Source of the DNA: Lingula anatina
Taxonomy: Eukaryota > Brachiopoda > Lingulata > Lingulida > Lingulidae
Assembly: GCF_001039355.2 (NCBI RefSeq)
Contig: NW_019775779.1
Location: forward strand, 13,651-77,650
Direction of reading: 5' to 3'
Length of the DNA: 64,000 bases
Both the position numbers and the translations under genes were made by a program. The notes under the pieces are model-generated. The model ran no database searches. It saw only the letters and a list, made by a program, of their open reading frames with translations, and was not told where the DNA came from. Shown piece by piece: positions 47,774 to 60,212 of this stretch (the first letter of the stretch is position 1; each line of letters begins with the position of its first letter).

Positions 47774-47933
47774 TATTGACATTTAGTTTTAAAAATTAAT
47801 TGATGTGAATGTAAGCAGAAATCGAGCAGAAAAGATCAAACCAGTGTCAAGCTGGATTAAACCAACTAACCTACTGACTGAGTAATTAATGTTAATTCAG
47901 TTTTAGTTGAAATCAGTATGGTAAATTCCAGCC

Positions 47934-47968
47934 AGAATAAGGTTGATGATATACATTGGTGTCAAGGA
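47934..47968 (+). repeat. 35-bp direct repeat, copy B
   Basis: Identical to 46754-46788, with unrelated flanks. Confidence 0.85.
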
Positions 47969-49537
47969 GGGTTTAGGAACATAATCCATTAGTCAGTTTT
48001 ATCATGGTATTTTTTTTCACAAAGCCTATCATTAGATTATGCAATAAAAATGCCTGCTCTCTTGATGAGAGAGGGAAGATAGCATTTTGCTCCTCTGAAG
48101 TGCTTCTGGGCATAGCAAGCCATCATTAGTGTTGTTAGGGAGAAGTTGTAGCCTGCTACTTAAAATAATGATTCAAGTTTGATACTTATGACTTTGATTT
48201 TAGTCGTCAGTATGTATAGCGAGCTCTGTGGCATGTCATTGCTATGCTGCAGTGTTGAGTTTGACGGAAATCCACCTGGCATTTTTACACCCAGTTTAAC
48301 GGCAGTGCCGTAAGTAAAATATATGATATGGTTTATAACTATCATTTGTAAGCTTTTGAATTTGAGAAAAAAAAAAGACATGAAATGTTGGATTTAGAAA
48401 ACAATTTGAGTGGGGTGGCTATGATTGGTTACACATACGTGTATCATGCAGAAAATGAGAAACAATGACAATTACACCAGGTGGTATTTGATTTATTCAT
48501 ATCAAACACCCATTTTATAGAATGCATGTACAGACCCAATTTTATTTAACTTGAAACAAGTCTCCTTTATTCTGTTGTTTGCCTGAGTGAATTAAGTCCA
48601 TTTGTTTCTTTGCTGTATGTAAGACACTCCTTTCTTCTGTAAGAGAGATTATTGGATTTTAATATTTTCTTGTAATGGTTAATTTCAACCACAAGTTGAG
48701 CAACAAGTAGTTTAAAGTTTAGCTGCCTGTCATAAGCTGTATTCTCAACAGGTAAAGAATTGTGGCAATTCAGTTATCGTTTTACAGTTGAGTGATTTAT
48801 CCTACACTTTGAAAACCATTTTCATCAACTTCTTGAGTAAAGAGTGCTCATTGTTTTTGTGCCAGAGAGTAAAAAAAAGTCAAATGACAATGTTTAAACA
48901 TTTCAAATTCTATATGCAGCTATTTTTAAGTCTTGGTAACCTGAACTCTACCCCCAGAAAAACTTCTGAAATTTCAGAGACAGAATACCCTCCATTCTGG
49001 TGATGCAAATATCTGGCTCTGCCACCACTTGTTGCATGATTGTAAGCAATTATGTCACCACAGGCAATGAATTAGGATAGAATCTCGGGGAAAAAAATCT
49101 TTCAAAATGTTTAACATTCTTTCTTGCAACAGGGTGTTTGCTAGAATAGGCAGTGACTGCGCAGAAGATCTCATTGTTTCACCTGTTTGAAAGCAACTGA
49201 GACAGAGAGGTGAAACTTTGTGTCATCATTTGATTGATTGTGTCATAAAACAAGAGAAATTGTGAGGATTTTCTCATGAATCATCTGCGGCCTACAGTGT
49301 TGTGTATCAGGCTGCGGTGCTGAAGTGAGGTGGTGCAAAGGCACCGGTTAGGACACACATGAAGATGTGCTGTGAGCATCTTGAGGAAAGAATAAACAAT
49401 GGATTTAGATAGTCATAATTAGTGTGCCAGTTATTTAAGATTTCATTCATTCTGTCTGGCCGCTTCCTTGGCTGTCTTTCTATACATCTCTTTGTCCTTC
49501 TGTTTGTCTGCCCTTTTGAAGCCCATTTTTCATAATT

Positions 49538-49590
49538 AGGGATGGTTCCCCCACCTACTACCAACTTTCTTGGGTGGCCCTCACGTACCT
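49538..49590 (+). repeat. Diverged direct repeat, copy A
   Basis: It shares GGGATGGTTCCC, then CCAACTTT and GGGTGG, with 49920-49972 in the same order and spacing. Confidence 0.5.
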
Positions 49591-49919
49591 GGTTAAATAT
49601 TTTTTTGTTTGAAATCATTTATTCAAGATTTTGCTGGCATTGAAAAGAATAGATAGAATGAGAAATGTTAAAATGAGTAAAATTAGGCCGATAATAATGA
49701 TAGCTTCTATTCCTCAGAAAAAATAGGTACCCAATACATGGAAATCTTTATCAAATTATTAATACCATTTTTATTGAGCACTGGTTTGCACTTGTTTGAG
49801 TTCTGTCAGCTTGTGAAACCTGTGCCTTTTATTTCGACTCACATATGTGTCTCCAACACCTTGTGGTGTATGGTTTATAGTAAATATAAATGGAGTTGTA
49901 ACATCAGTGGCCTTGTATT

Positions 49920-49972
49920 GGGGATGGTTCCCACACCTGTTGCCAACTTTATGGGTGGTCATCACCCACCTA
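49920..49972 (+). repeat. Diverged direct repeat, copy B
   Basis: Partner of 49538-49590, about 382 bp downstream in the same orientation. Confidence 0.5.
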
Positions 49973-52153
49973 ACTACACTGATGTCTTACTTTAAGGGTT
50001 TTACAACACTGTTAATAAGACATGAGATAATGAGCATTGTTAACTATGTACAGATATTTATTAAGGTTTTCTGCACAATTAATGTTAATTATGTGTAAGA
50101 AATTATCAGTGTTGTTATAACTATATATAGATGCATATCAAAGCAATGTGAATCACTTGTGGTTGTATTTGGAGACCTATGGTCCTGTACCTTCTGGTGA
50201 GGTTGAAACCTTTAATACAAACACTGTTCTAAAAACTTTGTGAATTATTCATTGTTAAATTGCACTGTCAATTTTGATTGTTTACTGATGTTTTTTACAA
50301 ACTTTCACTGCCTAAATGATTAAAATGTGATATTTAGGTTTGGTCTTCTTTGGATGATTTATTTTTTTCATTATTTTGAAAAAACATGCAATTAATTTGG
50401 GAAATTAGACTATAGGAAACTGAAATGTTAGATTAAAATTACTGTATTGATACTTCCACAGAAAAATCCCATCATAAATTCACAAAGATGAAGTATCCCT
50501 GCAAAAGTATGATAGCGTCTTGAAAAAGAATACAATACTCACTGACATATTTTGTAAACATTACACTGTTGTGCACAGTGAATGATTTATGGAGATGCTT
50601 CGCAATTGTCCTCACTTGCCCTCCTTACTGACATCATAATCGTGCTAGTACTACCTACATCAAGATTCATGCTAGCTAGAATTTTTTTCCAGAAGTAAAG
50701 ATAAAGATATTTTGACAGAAAAGAATCCAAAACTTATTATCTTTTTTATTAGTTTGATTTGATTCCATAAAAAATAAGGTATTCATCTAGAGAACACCAC
50801 ATGTTATAGCCTCAACTCCTGCTAAGACAGAAACTTTCACCCAAGTAACAAAAATAAAACATTTTGGCAAAAAGAAATATTGCTTTTATTCAACAAAAAC
50901 ATTAAGTTTTAACATCAGCTCTACCGTTATTTCATGCACTGTGACTGGGTAAAATTAATTTTTGGCTAAAACAAAATATATCCCATAATGACTCTATCCA
51001 GAGATCACTCCCTGGATATTCCTTCCTGAAGGTATCACCATGTACACCAAAGCCTAGGACATGGCTCTCTGGATCACATTCAGATTGTTTTCCAGATTGC
51101 CTGGAAGGCCAGAACCTGGGAGATACTATGCAGTGTCTAACATGGTTATTTGGGTAATTAGAATTGTATGCTTCAGGTACAGGCATTGCTGTAACCTTTT
51201 TTAGATATAGGTAAGTAATCTTTGCATTAATTACAACATGGAACATAAAACAAAGTCATTCTACAATATCCCCTCCACTCCTCACCAAGCATTTTCCCCT
51301 TTGTATAGTTGAATCATATTCCATGAAAAAATATAGCATTTCATCTTATCACACCTGAACTTGATTGACAGGCAGGTGTCAAAACAATTTTTGAGGGAAA
51401 AGATGTAATTAAGGGGTAAAATACTATGGGATTGCCCAAAAATGATTGACATGCTACAATAATTCTTATTGTTTCCTGAAATGTATGTTGTCTATATGGA
51501 GTTTTACTTCAAAGGTGCTTTGAACACAGATAGATTTATTCTAAAACAAAGATTCTGGACACGCCCTTTTGCATGATAAAACAGATTTGGGGGCTCTTAT
51601 GGTATCAGGTAGTCAGATATGTTCATGAACAATTTTTTTACACATGGGTCTCTGCATGCAAGAATGGGTGTATTCAAAGCACATTTACCAATTGCCAATT
51701 TTTTAACCAGGAAACACACTTTCCTAAGTCCTCAAAACATACCATTTTTATCAGGAATACAAAAAAAATCTGTTGCAGCTAGGAAAGAGAAATATGATTT
51801 ATAGAAATGCACAGCAGTCAGTATTATTGTTGAACTGTAAAATTGATGTCTATAAGCCCCTAAACTTGGCATATGGTTTATTATTGTCAAATGTCTAGGC
51901 CCACCCAAATATGATCAACCTCAGACATGAGTTCACTCCTTGATAGTTGAAAACTGGCTGCAGCAGTGTTTCTGATAAGAGTGACGTTGTTTGAAGATTT
52001 GGGTTCATTAAAACTTAAATTATTAAACAGTTTGTTTATAAACTCACAAAGGGTGTGGTCATTAGGCATGAACGTAACTCACATCATGGACTTACATATG
52101 AAGTGGTTGACAATGAACTTATTAAGGTTTGATTCTACCAGTTGTATCATTCA

Positions 52154-52421
52154 GGGCCCAGTTTTAAAAAGGACGTTTAGCACTAACCAGTGTTTAACTC
52201 TAACCAGACCTTAACAGTCTGTTAGTTAACTGACCTTTAAATAATTATTTAATCCAGTTAAACACTGGCCAGTTAACTAATTGGTTGTTTTCTGTCAGTA
52301 GACTGTATATGAAAGACAATTTAACCATCTTTTAGTTAATGGGTGTTAGGAGAATTTATCCACTGGTAACGTTAGGCTTATCCAGTGGTTAGTGCTAAAC
52401 GTCCTTTATAAAACTGGGCCC
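52154..52421. mobile_element. MITE with about 39-bp terminal inverted repeats
   Basis: This 268-bp element begins GGGCCCAGTTTTAAAAAGGA and its other end, read on the opposite strand, begins GGGCCCAGTTTTATAAAGGA. Both continue CGTTTAGCACTAACCA with at most a couple of mismatches. TTAAC/GTTAA motifs recur inside, giving foldback potential. It has no ORF. GGGCCC ends resemble many invertebrate Harbinger-type MITEs; I could not fix a target duplication. Confidence 0.75.
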
Positions 52422-55400
52422 AGAAGATTAAGAAATCATGTGGATAAAAACTGAAATTGTACAAACTAGCTTATTTATTTCAAATAGGAGTTGTGAGTTT
52501 GAGTTCAGTTATGGTACAAAGAATCAGGCAATTAGCTTCCAAAATGTACCTATAATTACTTGCACTTAATTAGTTTGTTTGATTTCATACAGACTAAACA
52601 GGGGTTTTATTCCTCTCTTAAGGCAACTATTAATGGTGCAATGGGAATTCAATACTAATTTGGCCAGCTTTGAAAATAATCCCAAGCATGTGTGTGTACT
52701 TTTCTGAAAATATATTTTATTTCAGTGGAACTCACAGAGATTTGAACACCACAGGGTGTTTACACAGCTTTTCATTATTTTTTTGTTTCTTTGTGTTTAT
52801 TTTGATGGTATTAAATGTAAAAAGTATTGCTATGATTTTGGATAGTGAACACTGTACTGATACAACCATAAGGTGTCTATGGTCAGAGTCTGATTTTTAT
52901 TTCAGTATTTATTAATTAATTTATTTATTTATTTTTCATGTTGCATTTTCTCTTCTTACACATCTAGGGTTTTAAGAATCTTGCCTTAGAAATACTTATG
53001 GAAATCTAAATATTTGACTGTTTCATTGAAATTAGATTATAAGAAAATAGATGACTGGTGTAAGTGTACTCTGTACCCAATTCTTTCCCCTCCCTAAATC
53101 AAACCTGTCAATTACAAAACCTCTGCCAGCTGTTAACTCTAGTGAGCGGTGCTTATTTTCTCAGTAGATATTTTGTAAAGGGTAAAAAGCAATAAAAACT
53201 ATGTTGACAGATGTTACATAAGCTAAAGGGTGTGTACTGAAGCTTGAAGTAAACAGCATTTTTTATTATGCCAAATTACACTGAAAAAATTAAAAACAAA
53301 ACAAGTTTTTGAAGGTACTAAGGTAAACGAAGAAAGGTAAAGACAATTGACTTTGAATTTTTACCAAAGAAAAAATAACCAATATTTTCAGTGATGTCTG
53401 ATTTTAGTACAGTGACCTGATGATGCTGTCACATACCACTTCTTGCCCTCTGTACCTGTTCAGCTTGTCTGCTTTCTTGCCCTTCAGGTTGAAAAAGTGA
53501 AACATAAAACATCTATGTGCTGTGTCAGACTGCCGACCTTCATGTCAGTGCATACAGTCATGCTTAAGTTTTAGCATTGGGCCATAAAGCAGTATAATCA
53601 ATATACTTTGTGGCCATGGCATGAGTTAGGTCTTGTGTGATTATAATTTTGCCCTGTAACATGTATAAGGTATTTTTCTGGCAGCAATCTAAAAAGCATA
53701 AGTACAATGTGACCTGATCAGGTTCTTTGGAAACTGGGGAAAATGTGAGCTTGGGGAGAGGTACTAGGAAATACTTTGTGTGGAATCAGACAAAGATAAG
53801 CCAAGTCTGGTCACAGTCTCAATGACATCATGAGGTGGTTTAATTGATTTTAAAATAAACTGAATAATAATACTTTCACACAGAGGCTACTGCAGACCTT
53901 TCTGATCTAAACTGACAAATTTCACTGGGTAAATTTGAAAAAAGGGTTGATAAGTAAATTTTCTATTTGTCTTTATTAGCTCTAAATTAACTAAATAAGA
54001 TTTCTTATAACAGTTTTAGCCCTTTTAATTGGCACTACTTTTAATGACTCTCATCACTAGATGGCAAGTAAAATAGTCTGCTTAGTGATATCAGTAAGGA
54101 TGCATTCAGATTCACACAATGTACTGGCTGGCGCAGTTGAACTCTGCAGGGGATTCTTGCAGAAGTGCAATCATTGGAATCGGCTTAAACAGTTCACTAT
54201 AATTAATTACCCCCTAGCTGCTCAAGGATTTGTTTCAGACAATTCAGCTGGTGTCACTGATTGCACTTTATTGAGAATCCCACCCAGAGTTGGACCGAGC
54301 CAGCCAGTACGATGTGTGAATCTAAATCAGTCTAAGTCTTAAAAAATTCCTATAGTTTTACTCTGTGTTTTGGCCCACCTTAAGACTGCATGCGCCCCCA
54401 GTCATTTTATGCAGATACAGTGCACATACTTAACAACTTGTGATTAGATTACTAAAGTAATTACGGCAGTCCCTGCAGGTGTTTTCTTCTTTACGGAACA
54501 TTTTAGTGTGATGTAAATAAAAAGTTAAGGAAATATGTGTTCAAACAGGGACATCAGAGGGGGAGGTACACTTTTTGGAATCGTTTTATTTGACTTTGTT
54601 GAGGAATAAGCTGGCTGCTTCAAACAAATTGTGCTATTCAGCTTGGTATTTTTACATTAAAGAGTTGCATTAAGAATGCAGAACTAGTAGTTTAACAGAT
54701 CTGTGGTTGAATTTCTCATTTGTTATTTGTAGTTTTTATGTACTCCCAACTTTTTCTGTCAAAGTGGTGAACAAACAAGTATTTGTTTTTCTGTAATTGA
54801 AATGAAAATTAAACTTCTAACCTGTCAAACTAACTTTCAAGGCTTACACAGGTTTTGAACCTTTAATAGAGACTCATTAGAGTCTAAATATCATATTTCA
54901 TGCCAGAAAAGGTCTCTCATTTACAACAGATTAAAGTTAATGTAATTTACTATTCCAGTTAAAATACCACTAACTCCTACATTAGACAAGAAGTAAGACT
55001 CAATAGCACTTCAGTGTAAATTCTCACTTGTTTCTAACATTACAACATATTATTCTAAGAACTCAGGTCAGAAGTTGGACTCCAAACATGTTTAAGTTCT
55101 TTCACCATCCCCACCTTTTACAGCCAACAAAGCTCACTGCACTGATTGGCTAGAGTGAGATTACATAGGATTGCATTAGGATAATGTGACAGAAGACAAC
55201 TAGGACAGTGAAGCAGACGACACTTAGACAGAACACTGGGATTGTCCGGCACATGATATTTACACAGTTTGATAAATAGCTGTTAGGAAAAATAGTTAGA
55301 AAAGTACAGTTGACTATTCTGGCAGAAGACGGTCTGGATTTATCGTAGGTGATGCCATATTGATGCAATAGCTGATACTCAGATGGTGATCAAAGCAGTT

Positions 55401-57486
55401 AACTGATAAAGCTTTTTAGCAAACTGCCAGTGGACTGTTGTAGTAGTCAACAGGTAGACCAGTAAAGCAGATGACACAGAGGTAACAAAACCCACGGCAT
55501 TGAAGACAGCACCTGTTCAACCTTCCACTGTGGAAGCACACCTCTCATGCCACATAACAGATAGAGTGATCAAGGCGGTGGAGACAGACTTTATAATGAT
55601 GGCAATGGCGTGAGTAAATGCGACAGACTATAGCCATTTATTTCTCTATGTAACGTGTATGTGTGCTGCAGTGTCTTTTTTTTGGGGGGGGGCTGCTTTT
55701 TTTCACAGTAAACTGGTCTGAGGACTTTAAGAAATATATTTTTCATTTTTAGAAAAGTTAGGAACATCAAAAATTACACCAGTTCATGCTAGTCATGTGG
55801 ATTAAATGTTTCATGAAGCTTTGAATATGAGAACATTATAAGCATATCAATATTTTTGGCCAGACATACTATTATGAATGGCCATTGCATATAACTTTCA
55901 TGGTGAAATAAGCAGATTGATTCTCACTAAATGAGCTGCTGTGGATTGATTAATGACATCATACCTAAAATATTGTCCTTGTACATAAAACAGTTCATAT
56001 CTTTAACAGATTTCTAATATTGCCTCCAGATCTGTTGATCGAGTCAAACTTATTTGCTGTCAGAGGTGATTTTTTCAAAAATTTTATGGGTGTAAGTGCC
56101 ACATGATTTACATCATACTTGAAATGTTCGGCACACTTTTTCACAGCATTACGTCATAGGCAGATTGTTCTCAAGAGCAAAAAGAATCCACCCTTTGAGT
56201 GTGCACTTTGTCAGTATAGTTGGTTCTCTCTTAGAAATTATGCAGAACAAGTAGCAAGCAGAGGTATTTATCTGATGATGTATGCTCTGATGCAATTCCA
56301 GACTACTTAAGCTGATGAAAAGCCATTATTTCAATATCTAGTAAATTATTTGTTGTAGTGTGATAAGTGATATATATGTGCAATTCCATGATTTGATATT
56401 AATGAAATATAGCTGAGGAGGCTTCACATTATGGGTATATTATATGCAGATACTATAATACTGATCACTGAAAGTAATGGAATTAGTACCCCTTTCTCTC
56501 CACCTCTCTCTCCCCCACCCTCTTTAAACCCCTCCCTTCATTTCTGCCTTTGTGGGAAATTACGCAAAACAACGTAATACCTATTAAGATATTCTCCTGT
56601 GGGAATACTGAAAGGAGAGGTTGCTTAAAAAGTGCGAGACCCATAAAAACCTAATATATGTGACTAAGTAGACCCTTTGATGCATATAATAAAACACATT
56701 TAATATACGAGGTTAAAAAGAGCAACACACACATTAACGTCTTGTGATAGACCTGTTTTGTTGGTGGATAATTTTAGATCAGCTGTTAGCATAGTTACTG
56801 TTATGTTGAAATGGTTTTTTAGGGATATTTCCAGGTTATTTTGTGAAAAATGTGCATATGCATCAAACTATTTTTATGAATTTGCTTTGCCACAATTTAA
56901 ATTGTATCAACAGGTATTTATTATTTGCAACCTAATTAGCTTGATAAAGGCTAAAAACAACTTACAGTCCTGATATTGCTCATAAAAATTCAGAAGTTCA
57001 AAAAACGTTAGCCCGTCCCAAAAGATGTAGGTGTTAAAGGTCAGAAATCCAATGGATAATCCAAACAGGGTTGACAGTTACTGTTTATTTATTGCTTGTG
57101 TTTTTCTTTCAAAAAAATTTTTTTCACATTTCTGTATGACATTCACTTACCATTCCACCCTACACAAAATCACGCCACAACCACGTTGTAACGATCATTG
57201 ACAAAAGTACAGATTGGTAAACCTTTTAAATTTTAATAGCTCCTCAGTAATTAATGTCTGATTGGTCTAAGTGACTTCGCCTTATTGTTGTGTACGCCTA
57301 GTGTTTTTGCTTCAGTTGCTGAAAATATATTAGCATGCCGTTGCAAGGGTGTTCCTCTGGAATTTGTCGCCCAGTCATTCTTGGAAGAATGCCGTTGAAT
57401 GAAAGTGAAACAAGGCGGGACACATAGTTCAACTGCAGGAAAATTTTCTTTTTGATTCTTATACTCATCTTGTTCTTTTTGCTCAG

Positions 57487-57595
57487 TGGGAATTGAAATC
57501 TTGTATTGAAGAATCTGAAATGTTTCACCCTTATTACAATGAAAAAATATGGAAACAGGACCTTGGACTTAGATATTTTTCTGGCCCTGTGTCAG
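57487..57595 (+). other. Candidate orphan exon
   Basis: A long pyrimidine tract and TTTTTGCTCAG precede, and CAG followed by GTAGGG ends, a 109-bp segment open in one frame: WELKSCIEESEMFHPYYNEK then IWKQDLGLRYFSGPVS. The peptide looks protein-like, but I recognise no family. It could be an exon of a nested or decayed gene. Confidence 0.28.
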
Positions 57596-58615
57596 GTAGG
57601 GGAGGTCTAATAGCCTCTCTCAACATACCCTCACATACAGAGGTCCATGTATCAATTTCTATCAAAATGAAGAAAACCAGTCTTAGCTGTAGCATTAACT
57701 GACTGAATCCAATGGTATGAAGCAATAGTACTGTAATTACTCAGTCTTTTCAATGGGGGAAAATTGTGAATTATACAGATGCTGTAACTTATTTTTTAAG
57801 TCATAATTTGTTAATATTGGAACATTCCTATAGAATGGTAGCAATAGAATTAAAGAGCAGGATACTCTATAGTCCTATTCTATGCAGTAAAAGCACCGTA
57901 AATGCTTTATAGAAATATAATTTGGGTGATTAAAAATGATGGATCTGAAAGTTTGATAATTTTAGTCTATTGAAACAATCGCGTCAGTACCGCAAGGGCT
58001 AACTGTTACTCTCCTCTCCCAGAAATGAGCCGCTAAAATCACTGAAGACCCAAACAAATTCACTGTTCCTGCCTTGAGCACCCAGTCACTTCCCCACTGT
58101 GGTCAGCATGACTGTTGTTATGGGTATTCCAGTACTGGACAGTACCACTACCGGTGACACCTATGGGTGGAGGAAATATGGAGATTGATAACACAACGCA
58201 AAGGGAATGCCACAGATAAATTTTAAAGATAGCCAGTGATTATGTCCTGTTTTTACCTCATTTTTCCTTATACAAACTCTGTGTGATGAATGTGTCTGGT
58301 TGGGACTGGTATAATTAATGGAACAGGAAGTTGACCTCATTAATAATTTTTTTAAAATATCCAAAAAGTTAACACGGTGAAAATAGACGATGTTTCTTAT
58401 TTCATGCAGATATCTGCATGTTATTATCCTTAAATTTCTTTGGGTTATCAGTAAAGAGGATGTCAATGCATGAGTCAAAATATTTGATGAATAATATTAT
58501 TACTTTTAAATTGCTGATTAACTGATGCTTCAAGATAACATTGCTTTAGATCTACGCATTTATTTTTTATTACGTTTCTGTTTTCTTATTTACTTTCCTG
58601 TGTTCATTCATTTGC

Positions 58616-58616
<1 letters not shown>

Positions 58617-58670
<54 letters not shown>

Positions 58671-58671
58671 T
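58617..58671. repeat. (ATTT)n microsatellite
   Basis: About 13 units in intergenic or intronic DNA. Confidence 0.97.
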
Positions 58672-60062
58672 GTGTTCATTCAAATATTTATTGAAAAAAG
58701 GCAAGGTTAATTTGATAATTTAAAATGACTGAAATCAAACATAAAATCTGAGATGAGATAACACTTATAGTTGATATCTAAGAGAAAGGATATGACTGCC
58801 ACCCTGCTTACTACATATTACATACATAAGGAAAAAACAAAAGTAAAGCCATAAATTATGGGTGGACTCCCTCCCACATCAAAGCAGCTGCATTTTTAAT
58901 TCAATCACCAAGTTGATGTGCATTTTACCAGTCATATCCAAACCACATGTGACTGTCTTTTGATTCTCATCAGATAACTGCTACAGATGACAAGTTTCCG
59001 ATGTCATATCGTACACTTCTCATGAATGACACATTTACCGAATTGAGGATCCTGGACACCTTCATTACGCACAATGAGTAATTATTTTATAATGAGAAGG
59101 ATTTATAGAATGGGTTTAACTTGGATTTAGGTGTATACTAGTAGGCAATTGTCCTGGTAATTGGGTGTCTAGTCAGCAGGTTACAGATCGTTTCATTCTG
59201 GATTTTACTGTTATGTGTGATAGGTAGGTATTTGAGTAAAGCTTTGGTGTCATTTTAATCACTTGTTACTGCTTTAAAATACTTATTTGATTAGAAAACA
59301 GATAGCACCAACATTGGACAGCATAACTTGTGTGCTGATTTGAGGTCTATAATCTGTTTTGTGTTATAGTTTGTATTTGACCTGGGGCTTACAATCTTAT
59401 GTGTGATGTATATTAAGTACTGAGTTTGATTATGGTTTTTACTCAGTATAAACTCTGTTTTCATAAAAAAAAAGGGAAAGAAAAAAGAAATCTGGTTTAG
59501 AGCAAAATTTTCACTATCATTCTGTACTTATGGGTTCTTATAGTTCTGTTACATCTGATATAGACAGTGTCAATTTTTTTTATTAAATTGTTCATGGTTC
59601 CAAGACCTTGAATTAAGTTTTAGCTTTTAGCTCTAGAAATCGCTTACTTTGGAACAAAATGTTTCAAACAGCTATTCTTCACTTTTATCACAAGAACATT
59701 CAGGGCATTTAATCTGCAGACACTCTTGTGATAAAAATTAAATGTAGGGCTTTCAAAGTTTTGTTTCCATTGTAAGTTATTCTCATCATTCAAAAGGTTT
59801 GGATAAGACCTTTTGAATCTTCTCTGGCAATTTTATGTTGGCATAATATAGATATTGATGGATATTGACTGTGTTACTGTTACATACGCATTACCACTAT
59901 GTACATTTATATTTAATAATGTAAACATCTAGTTTATGTAGTTGGTATATGTCCTTTATGCCATCGGCATGTTTCATTGCTATTAGTGGTTTATGTTTAG
60001 GATATCTTCATCTCTGAAATGTAGTCATTTCTGTATTACTGATATTTTCCTTTCACTTTCAG

Positions 60063-60212
60063 AGCTGCTAAGTAAAACAAAATTTTGAGACTGATGAAAA
60101 GTTGTGACGACTTCTGACTCCAGCAGACACCAGTGTTGTGACAGCACAGACAGCAAGATGGCAGTTCACAGACACATCCTTGTATTTATATGCTTAGCTG
60201 TGGCCAAACATG
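60063..60212 (+). CDS. Mucin-like gene: 5' UTR and signal-peptide exon
   Basis: The acceptor TTTCACTTTCAG ends at 60062 and the donor GTAAGT starts at 60213. Bases 60063-60157 are untranslated. The ATG at 60158 has a good start context (AAGATGG) and gives MAVHRHILVFICLAVAKHG, a short basic start followed by a hydrophobic core, a typical signal peptide with cleavage around the A-K-H-G / VYSQ boundary. It exits in phase 1 and joins to 62219. Confidence 0.78.

Larger units (their letters stand above)
44280..52153. other. Gene-free DNA with small duplications
   Basis: No supported coding gene. It contains a 35-bp exact direct repeat (46754-46788 and 47934-47968), a tandem duplication (47631-47773), an (ATTT)n-like tract (about 47065-47100), a diverged repeat pair (49538-49590 and 49920-49972) and a CpG-containing patch near 45330-45510. 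Confidence 0.55.
52422..60062. other. Gene-free DNA upstream of the mucin-like gene
   Basis: No supported coding gene. It holds a candidate orphan exon (57487-57595), an (ATTT)n microsatellite (58617-58671), and patches of higher complexity near 54110-54310, 55090-55620 and 57960-58160 with no recognisable content. Part may be a first intron of the gene at 60063. Confidence 0.5.

Noticed and set aside
49307-49618. A 103-codon minus-strand ORF
   Set aside because: It overlaps a diverged non-coding repeat and has no family resemblance or start context.
35774-54218. A 14-bp match AATTACCCCCTAGC between MITE copy 2 and 54205-54218
   Set aside because: The match does not extend beyond 14 bp and no element ends are nearby; likely chance.
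54061-54342. A 93-codon plus-strand ORF
   Set aside because: It has no splice context or domain; the length is compatible with chance in 64 kb.
58525-58710. A plus-strand ORF with repeated LFIY
   Set aside because: It is a translation of the (ATTT)n microsatellite.
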